Positions 6,197-10,422 of a DNA stretch of 10,422 nt are shown in pieces. The notes beneath the pieces were generated by a model that ran no database searches, was not told the DNA's origin, and was given only the letters and a program-made list of their open reading frames with translations. This stretch comes from Bacillota bacterium (lineage in GTDB: Bacteria > Bacillota > Clostridia > Acetivibrionales > JAKOSZ01): NCBI GenBank assembly GCA_029776555.1, contig JAKOSZ010000276.1, positions 1-10,422 on the forward strand, given 5' to 3'. Within the stretch, counting starts at the first letter, position 1. The number at the start of each line of letters is the position of its first letter. The position numbers were made by a program, and so were the translations under genes.

Positions 6197-7477
6197 AATA
6201 AAAGCCGGCACCGGGTATAAAACCATTGAGACCAGTGCCAGCGCTATCAGGCAAATCAGGGAGAAGGCCAGGCACCATGCGGCATAGGCCAGTATGGACT
6301 GAAAACTCTGCGCGGGGGCTTCAAAAGCCCGGGCAAAGGCCGGCAGGGGTTCAAGTAAAAACGAACCTGCCAGTTTTAAGGCGGCACAGGTGTAAACAGC
6401 CGAAAGGGTTCCGTGGAGAAGTTTCCCCAGAAGGTAGGGCTTTATGCTTATACCGGTGCCGCTTATGATGCCGACTACCTGGGAGTGTACCGAAAGGCCC
6501 GCCCAGCCGATTATAAAGCTGGCGGCAGCCAGGCGCTGCAAAAGGGGCGCTTCAAGGGCGGAAGCGGCCATCCGGGTGCCTGCGGTTATTTCGAAAAAGC
6601 CGCTTAATACCGCGGCAAGGGTCTCCTGTTCAATTCCAAAGGGTTTCAGATACTTATGGAGCATCCGGCAGAGGCTTTCCGCAAGCCCTGTCTCCATCAG
6701 CAGGCTAATAAGCACCGAAAAGAAAATGATGTAACTCCCGATGGCCGCCACGGTGGCGGCGGAGTTTTTAACGGCTTTCCCAAACTCCCGGGAAAAGCTC
6801 CAGTCTTTTTTAAGCTGTAAGCTGAGCTCTTCCTTAAAGCGCTTTAAAATATTCCTGCGGAACGTGAAACCAGGGCCGTGGGCCTTTGTCCCCTTCCGGG
6901 AAAAGATGTTAAAAATTATTCCCACCGTTATTCCCGCCCCAATGTGGCAAAGGAATAAAAGGAGGCCCAGCCGGGGCATGTTAAACATCCCGGTGGAAAC
7001 CGCCCCGATAATAAAAAGGGGGCCCGAGTTGTTGGTAAAAGCTAAAAGCCTTTCCGCTTCCCTTCGGCTGATCAGGTTCTTTTCCCACAGGCCGGCCGTA
7101 ATTTTGGCCCCCACCGGATATCCGCTTGAAACTCCCATGACCAGGGGGAAAGAAGCGCACCCCGGGACGTTAAAAAGGGGGCGCATTACGGGTTCCAGTA
7201 AAACACCCAGCGCCCCCATTATTCCTGTGGCGTTTAGTATTTCCGCCGTTATGAAAAATGGTAAAAGGGAAGGCAGCACCACCTGGAGCCACAGCTTCAA
7301 TCCACTTAAGGCGGAATCCAGCGCCGTTTTTGAAAAAAGGACCAGGCTCACAAGCAGGATGACGCAAAAAACCGGAATGGAGAGGTTTTTTGCGTATATG
7401 ATCTGTTTTCTCGCCAGAAGTTCCCATAGGGCAAGGAGGGATAACAGGGCAACTGCCGAAATAACCACGGCTTTCAC
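6179..7477 (-). CDS. ylbJ: Sporulation integral membrane protein YlbJ
   Basis: YlbJ is a polytopic membrane protein needed for efficient spore formation in Bacillus and made in the mother cell there; its molecular job is not settled. The 432-residue protein is very hydrophobic, with likely membrane helices near 3-22, 33-50, 62-82, 153-190, 240-262, 318-340 and 398-421. It has the 'nucleoside recognition/Gate' fold, in two copies: the first with 'GVSSGYPVGAKITAGLWE' (115-132) and 'FTNNSGPLFIIGAV' (147-160), the second with 'SGFFEITAGTRMAA' (292-305) and 'GWAGLSVHSQV' (324-334). The start is GTG (7477-7475), supported by GGAGGT seven bases upstream. It lies 75 bases downstream of ilvE on the same strand, with a sigma-E-like promoter in the gap. 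Its stop codon is inside the shared terminator. Confidence 0.93.
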   Translation of the reverse strand: MKAVVISAVALLSLLALWELLARKQIIYAKNLSIPVFCVILLVSLVLFSKTALDSALSGLKLWLQVVLPSLLPFFITAEILNATGIMGALGVLLEPVMRPLFNVPGCASFPLVMGVSSGYPVGAKITAGLWEKNLISRREAERLLAFTNNSGPLFIIGAVSTGMFNMPRLGLLLFLCHIGAGITVGIIFNIFSRKGTKAHGPGFTFRRNILKRFKEELSLQLKKDWSFSREFGKAVKNSAATVAAIGSYIIFFSVLISLLMETGLAESLCRMLHKYLKPFGIEQETLAAVLSGFFEITAGTRMAASALEAPLLQRLAAASFIIGWAGLSVHSQVVGIISGTGISIKPYLLGKLLHGTLSAVYTCAALKLAGSFLLEPLPAFARAFEAPAQSFQSILAYAAWCLAFSLICLIALALVSMVLYPVPAFIKKRRG

Positions 7478-7512
7478 CGGAACTACCTCCGGAAAACTGA
7501 GAGTCCCCTGTC

Positions 7513-7541
7513 ATTCTATTTATCCCCGGAAGGAGTTATGC
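7513..7541 (-). promoter_or_regulatory. Candidate sigma-E (mother-cell) promoter for ylbJ
   Basis: On the minus strand: GCATAAC (7541-7535; 5 of 7 to the sigma-E -35 KMATATT), a 14-base spacer, and AATAGAAT (7520-7513; 6 of 8 to the -10 CATACAMT). Start near 7505 would leave a leader of about 28 bases with the GGAGGT. B. subtilis ylbJ is known to be sigma-E dependent. No good sigma-A -35 fits this TAGAAT. Inferred by eye. Confidence 0.45.
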
Positions 7542-7552
7542 CATTTTGAGCC

Positions 7553-8623
7553 CTATTTCACTTCAACGGTCCATCCCATGGTGTCCGGAAGCTTTCCGGT
7601 CTGGATCCCGGTTATGGTCTCATAGAGTTTCATGGAGAGGGGACCTATCTTGCCCTCGTTTATCGCAATCACATTGCCGTCCCAGCAAAGCTCGCCCACC
7701 GGCGATATGACAGCGGCGGTGCCGGCGCCGAAGACTTCTTCCAGCCGGCCGTCCCTGTGGGCTTCGTAAACCTCCTGTATGGAGATTTTCCTTTCCTTTG
7801 CTTCAATGCCCCAGGACTTGAGCATTTCGATTACCGAGGACCTGGTTATACCCGGAAGTATGCTCCCGTCAAGGCAGGGGGTGATTACCTCCCCGTCTAT
7901 CTTGAAAAAGACGTTCATGGAGCCCACTTCCTCAACATGCTTCTTTTCCACGCCGTCAAGCCAGAGCACCTGTATGTATCCCTTTTTATAGGCTTCAGCC
8001 TGGGCCTTTAAGCTGGCTGCGTAGTTGCCCGGGGTCTTGACATAGCCCGTGCCGCCCCTGACGGCGCGCACGTACTGGCTTTCCACGTAAATCTTCACAG
8101 GGTTTATGCCGCTGGGATAATAGGGCCCGCTGGGAGACAGTATGATTATGAACTTGTAGGTATGGGAGGGCCTTACCCCCAGGTAGGGATCAGTGGCTAT
8201 GATAAAGGGCCTGATATAAAGGGATGTCCCCGGAGCGTCGGGTATCCAGTCCTTTTCAATCTTTACCAGGGTTTTAATGGCCTCAACCCCCAATTCCACG
8301 TCCACAGGAGGTATGCACATCCTGTCGTTGGAGACGTTGAGCCTCTCAAGGTTCTTGTGAGGCCTGAACAAAAGCACCCTGCCGTCAGATGCCTTATAGG
8401 CCTTGAGGCCTTCAAAAACCGCCTGTCCATAGTGGAACACCATGGCGGAAGGCTCAAGGGAAAGGGGACCGTAAGGCACTATCCTTGGGTCATGCCATCC
8501 CTTGCCTTCAGTATAGTCCATGATAAACATGTGGTCTGTGAAATACTGACCGAAACCCAGTTTGTCCTGACCGGGATTTTGTTTTGGCTTGCTCGTTCTT
8601 TCAAATCTGAAATCTAACGACAT
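7553..8623 (-). CDS. ilvE: Branched-chain amino acid aminotransferase
   Basis: A class IV PLP-dependent aminotransferase that interconverts Leu/Ile/Val and their 2-oxo acids using glutamate/2-oxoglutarate. At 356 residues it matches the longer BCAT-II subfamily. Lys196 in 'GYVKTPGNYAASL' is the expected Schiff-base lysine. Other landmarks are 'FHYGQAVFEGLKAY' (63-76), 'LYIRPFI' (135-141), 'VLWLDGVEKKHVEEVGSMNVFF' read in two parts (219-228 and 229-240), 'DGSILPGITRSS' (252-263) and 'EVFGAGTAAVISPV' (296-309). ATG at 8623-8621 follows AAAGGGG by eight bases. The 106-base leader contains a large dyad, and a CodY-like site overlaps the likely promoter, which would fit nutrient control. Neighbouring ylbJ follows in the same direction; no terminator between them was found. 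Confidence 0.96.
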   Translation of the reverse strand: MSLDFRFERTSKPKQNPGQDKLGFGQYFTDHMFIMDYTEGKGWHDPRIVPYGPLSLEPSAMVFHYGQAVFEGLKAYKASDGRVLLFRPHKNLERLNVSNDRMCIPPVDVELGVEAIKTLVKIEKDWIPDAPGTSLYIRPFIIATDPYLGVRPSHTYKFIIILSPSGPYYPSGINPVKIYVESQYVRAVRGGTGYVKTPGNYAASLKAQAEAYKKGYIQVLWLDGVEKKHVEEVGSMNVFFKIDGEVITPCLDGSILPGITRSSVIEMLKSWGIEAKERKISIQEVYEAHRDGRLEEVFGAGTAAVISPVGELCWDGNVIAINEGKIGPLSMKLYETITGIQTGKLPDTMGWTVEVK

Positions 8624-8666
8624 CCTGAAAACCCCTTTCGTTACGACCTGGGATCAAAATGTATCC

Positions 8667-8728
8667 GACTAAACTTAACCATTCCGCATGCCCGTTCAGA
8701 AAGTGCGGGAGGGTTAAAATCCTCAGTC
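8667..8728 (-). promoter_or_regulatory. Large inverted repeat in the ilvE leader
   Basis: Nested arms: GACT 8667-8670 with AGTC 8725-8728; TTAACC 8675-8680 with GGTTAA 8712-8717; CCGCA 8684-8688 with TGCGG 8704-8708, around a 15-base loop. If transcription starts from the -10 at 8741-8736, the RNA would begin almost exactly at the outer arm, so the folded element forms its 5' end. No T-box sequence and no U-tract follow, so it is not a standard attenuator. It may be an mRNA-stabilising stem, a protein site or an unknown leader RNA. Confidence 0.45.
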
Positions 8729-8732
8729 GATG

Positions 8733-8748
8733 AATATTATATAATATT
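8733..8748. promoter_or_regulatory. 16-bp perfect AT palindrome with -10 boxes on both strands
   Basis: AATATTATATAATATT is its own reverse complement. It contains TATAAT on the minus strand (8741-8736), the probable -10 of ilvE, and on the plus strand (8740-8745). The -35 for ilvE is poor at 17 bases (AAAACA, 8764-8759), so the promoter may need an activator or be weak. No plus-strand -35 fits. Confidence 0.4.
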
Positions 8749-8756
8749 ATGCAACT

Positions 8757-8771
8757 AATGTTTTGAAAAAT
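8757..8771. promoter_or_regulatory. CodY-like operator upstream of ilvE
   Basis: Twelve of fifteen bases match the CodY box AATTTTCWGAAAATT (mismatches at positions 4, 7 and 14). It overlaps the place where the ilvE -35 should be. CodY senses branched-chain amino acids and GTP and often represses ilv genes in Firmicutes. AT-rich DNA can match by chance, so this is tentative. Confidence 0.3.
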
Positions 8772-8800
8772 CCAGTGTTTATTTTAAAATCATTTCCTGG

Positions 8801-8862
8801 GCGAAGAGGGCCCCCCTTCCGGCCCTTTAACGGCGGGAGGGGCAGAAAGCCCTGACGCTCTT
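8801..8862. other. GC-rich structured block in the ilvE-yqeG spacer
   Basis: An abrupt GC-rich island in AT-rich DNA. Possible helices: AAGA 8804-8807 with TCTT 8859-8862; GGGCC 8808-8812 with GGCCC 8821-8825; and GGGC 8840-8843 with GCCC 8849-8852. The loop CCCCTTCC (8813-8820) is also complementary to GGGAGGGG (8835-8842, one G-T), giving either a 9-bp hairpin (with G8821-C8834) or a pseudoknot. No T-run follows on either strand, so it is not an intrinsic terminator, and no reading frame occupies it. The rest of the 8624-8978 spacer holds only the promoters and sites listed separately. Confidence 0.4.
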
Positions 8863-8874
8863 AGGTTCATACTG

Positions 8875-8903
8875 TTGATATACTTTAACTATTTTGTTAT
8901 TAT
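8875..8903 (+). promoter_or_regulatory. Sigma-A promoter for yqeG-aroE
   Basis: TTGATA (8875-8880, 5 of 6), a 17-base spacer, then TATTAT (8898-8903, 5 of 6). Start near 8910 gives a leader of about 69 bases ending in GGAGG. A TTGACA at 8925-8930 has no partner -10 and is ignored. Confidence 0.65.
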
Positions 8904-8978
8904 ATTCATAAATTTATTTATTTTTTGACAAATGAGCTTGGAAAAAGCCCTGAAACGAATACACAGCCGGAGGAGAAA

Positions 8979-9497
8979 ATGCTTGAAAGATTTTTCCCGG
9001 ACATAATAGTGGACAGAGTACAGGATATTGACCTTGAACTGATGAAGGAAAAAAACATAAAAGCGTTTTTAATTGACATTGACAACACTCTGGTGCCCCA
9101 GTTCATGAAAGAATCGGACAAGAGCACCGAAGAGTGGCTGGAAAAGGTGAGACAGGCCGGTTTTAAGGTCTGCATAGTTTCAAACGCTTCAAAGAGAAGG
9201 GTTATGAGGTTCTGTGAGAGGCTGAACGTCCCGGCCGTATACAGGGCTTCAAAACCGGCAGGACGGGCTTTTCGGAAAGCCCTGAAGCTTCTGGGCGTCA
9301 GGAGGGAAGAAGCGGCAGTGGTGGGAGACCAGATATTTACGGACGTGTACGGGGGAAACAGAGCCGGCATGCTGACCATCCTGGTCAGGCCATTGGACCG
9401 GAGAGAGTTTTTCTTTGTGAGGTTTAAGAGATTCCCTGAAAGGTTTGTGCTGAAGAGCTACCAACGGCACAAGGACCCTGGCTCCAGGAGTAAATGA
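8979..9497 (+). CDS. yqeG: YqeG-family HAD phosphatase
   Basis: The protein of 172 residues belongs to the YqeG/Gep4 group of HAD-IIIA phosphatases. Motif I is DIDNTLV (from Asp33, with Asp33 and Asp35 as nucleophile and general acid), motif II the Ser of 'IVSNASKRR', and motif IV 'VVGDQIFTDVYGGNRAGM'. The yeast mitochondrial relative Gep4 dephosphorylates phosphatidylglycerophosphate, so a role in phosphatidylglycerol synthesis is plausible but not shown here. ATG at 8979 is chosen because GGAGG (8969-8973) is five bases upstream and the N-terminus MLERFFPDIIVDRV fits the family; an in-frame TTG at 8925 would add 18 unrelated residues. aroE follows after 19 bases, an arrangement common in Clostridia, so the two are likely one transcript. 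Confidence 0.92.
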   Translation: MLERFFPDIIVDRVQDIDLELMKEKNIKAFLIDIDNTLVPQFMKESDKSTEEWLEKVRQAGFKVCIVSNASKRRVMRFCERLNVPAVYRASKPAGRAFRKALKLLGVRREEAAVVGDQIFTDVYGGNRAGMLTILVRPLDRREFFFVRFKRFPERFVLKSYQRHKDPGSRSK

Positions 9498-9516
9498 CTT
9501 TTAGGGGAGGATAAAA

Positions 9517-10398
9517 ATGGACATTGACAGGAGGATTAGCGGAAAAACCAAGGTTGTCGGGGTTATCGGCAACCCCATAGAACACACTATTTCTCCTCAG
9601 CTTCACAACACTTTGAACCTGGCCCTTACCGTTGACATGGTGTATGTACCTTTAAAGGTCGGCAAAAGTGATCTGGAGAACGCTATTAAAGGCCTGAAGG
9701 CCTTAAACTTTGCCGGGTTTAACGTAACCGTGCCTTTTAAGAGGGATGTCATAAGGTACCTGGACGAAGTGTCCAAGGACGCCCTGCTGATGGGGGCGGT
9801 TAACACGGTTAAACTGGAGGGGGGAAAGCTCTGCGGTTTTAATACCGACGCCGAAGGTTTCTTAAGGTCCTTTGAGGAAGAGACGGGCTTAAGGGTCAAG
9901 GGATTGCGGGTTTCAATTATCGGAGCCGGGGGTACTTCCAGGGCAATAGCCGTGAGACTGGCCATGGAAGGTGTATCCAAGCTTTATATTTTAAACAGGA
10001 CCTTGAACAAGGCTTCCGACGTCTGCAAGGTGATTAACGAAAGCTTTGACCTGGCGGCAGAGGCCTTCCCCAGCGACAACCCTGGGGTTGAGGACATCCT
10101 TTTGGAAAGCGACGTAATAATTAACACAACCTCGGTAGGGATGTTCCCCAACCCGGACGAATACCCCCTCCCCTGGGAAATAGCCTTCAGGGAATCCCAG
10201 GTTGTCTGCGACGTCATATACAACCCGGTAAAGACACGCTTCCTCTCCGCTGCCGAACAAAAGGGCTGCAAGACCATTAACGGCCTCGGGATGTTAATTT
10301 ACCAGGGCATTGCCGCCTATGAAGCCTGGACCGGTGTCCAGGTGCCCCAGGACCTGGCCGGGGAGCTTAAGGATAAGCTGAATACCCTAATCGGATAA
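9517..10398 (+). CDS. aroE: Shikimate dehydrogenase (NADP+)
   Basis: AroE reduces 3-dehydroshikimate to shikimate with NADPH, in the pathway to aromatic amino acids. The 293-residue protein is of normal length. The N-terminal substrate domain has 'GVIGNPIEHTISPQLHN' (15-31), 'NVTVPFK' with catalytic Lys75, 'GAVNTV' (93-98) and 'NTDAEGF' with Asp111. The Rossmann domain has GAGGTSRA (136-143) and NRT (160-162), the latter supporting NADP preference, then 'NTTSVGMFP' (203-211). The C-terminal 'GLGMLIYQG' brings Gln263. The first serine of the usual S-x-S-P shikimate-binding motif is Thr24 here, a mild change. GGGGAGG ends six bases before ATG. No terminator is visible in the 24 bases after the stop, so the transcript may continue. 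Confidence 0.97.
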   Translation: MDIDRRISGKTKVVGVIGNPIEHTISPQLHNTLNLALTVDMVYVPLKVGKSDLENAIKGLKALNFAGFNVTVPFKRDVIRYLDEVSKDALLMGAVNTVKLEGGKLCGFNTDAEGFLRSFEEETGLRVKGLRVSIIGAGGTSRAIAVRLAMEGVSKLYILNRTLNKASDVCKVINESFDLAAEAFPSDNPGVEDILLESDVIINTTSVGMFPNPDEYPLPWEIAFRESQVVCDVIYNPVKTRFLSAAEQKGCKTINGLGMLIYQGIAAYEAWTGVQVPQDLAGELKDKLNTLIG

Positions 10399-10422
10399 GA
10401 TAAAACACGGGATTTATAAACC

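Noticed and set aside
6741..7625. Long plus-strand open frame of 294 codons opposite ylbJ and the end of ilvE
   Set aside because: It is antisense to well-recognised proteins, crosses two genes and their spacer, has no ribosome binding site and shows no known domain.
8641..8682. Thirteen-codon open frame on the minus strand in the ilvE leader as a leader peptide
   Set aside because: It has no run of Leu, Ile or Val codons and no properly spaced ribosome binding site.
8624..8760. T-box leader for ilvE
   Set aside because: No AGGGTGG-type T-box core and no terminator hairpin with a T-run were found on the minus strand.
8925..8978. Upstream TTG start adding 18 residues to YqeG
   Set aside because: No ribosome binding site precedes it, the added residues are not family-like, and GGAGG is ideally placed for ATG at 8979.

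Overview
The window reads as chromosomal DNA from a spore-forming member of the Clostridia (Firmicutes). The evidence is the gene content (a YlbJ sporulation membrane protein, a YqeG phosphatase beside aroE, and the order recG, rsmD, coaD), strong GGAGG-type ribosome binding sites on nearly every gene, GTG starts, and sigma-A-like promoters. Arginine is written largely as AGG/AGA and composition is moderately GC-rich, which fits a thermophilic or syntrophic clostridial lineage, but genus cannot be fixed from the sequence alone. No mobile element, CRISPR array, tRNA or rRNA was seen. This is mostly core housekeeping DNA, and the novelty is mainly in start codons and non-coding structure.

Layout. 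Positions 1-926 (minus strand) hold a RraA-family protein followed by the start of a DUF296/PPC-domain protein that runs off the left edge; a good sigma-A promoter lies upstream. From 1136 the plus strand carries recG (branched-DNA helicase). A separate perfect-consensus promoter then drives rsmD (16S rRNA m2G966 methyltransferase), coaD (phosphopantetheine adenylyltransferase) and a 145-residue coiled-coil protein of unknown function. This unit ends in a set of stem-loops with a strong intrinsic terminator (4882-4970), which also looks like an attenuator for the next gene, a DUF362 protein with two C-terminal 4Fe-4S sites. That gene ends in a bidirectional terminator overlapping the stop codon of the convergent minus-strand gene ylbJ. 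Upstream of ylbJ, also on the minus strand, is ilvE (branched-chain aminotransferase). A 355-base divergent intergenic region (8624-8978) separates ilvE from the plus-strand pair yqeG-aroE. It contains a large dyad in the ilvE leader, a 16-bp AT palindrome with a -10 box, a CodY-like site, a GC-rich structured block and the yqeG promoter.

How the genes fit together. RecG, RsmD, CoaD, IlvE, YqeG and AroE serve replication-fork repair, ribosome modification, CoA synthesis, branched-chain amino acid synthesis, (probable) phosphatidylglycerol synthesis and the shikimate pathway. YlbJ ties the window to sporulation, and a sigma-E-like promoter is visible in front of it.

Most interesting points: rsmD seems to start at an AUU codon, raising the possibility of initiation-fidelity feedback like that of infC; the leader of the DUF362-ferredoxin gene has a three-way alternative pairing typical of attenuators; and the ilvE-yqeG spacer holds a GC-rich, pseudoknot-capable block that no gene explains.
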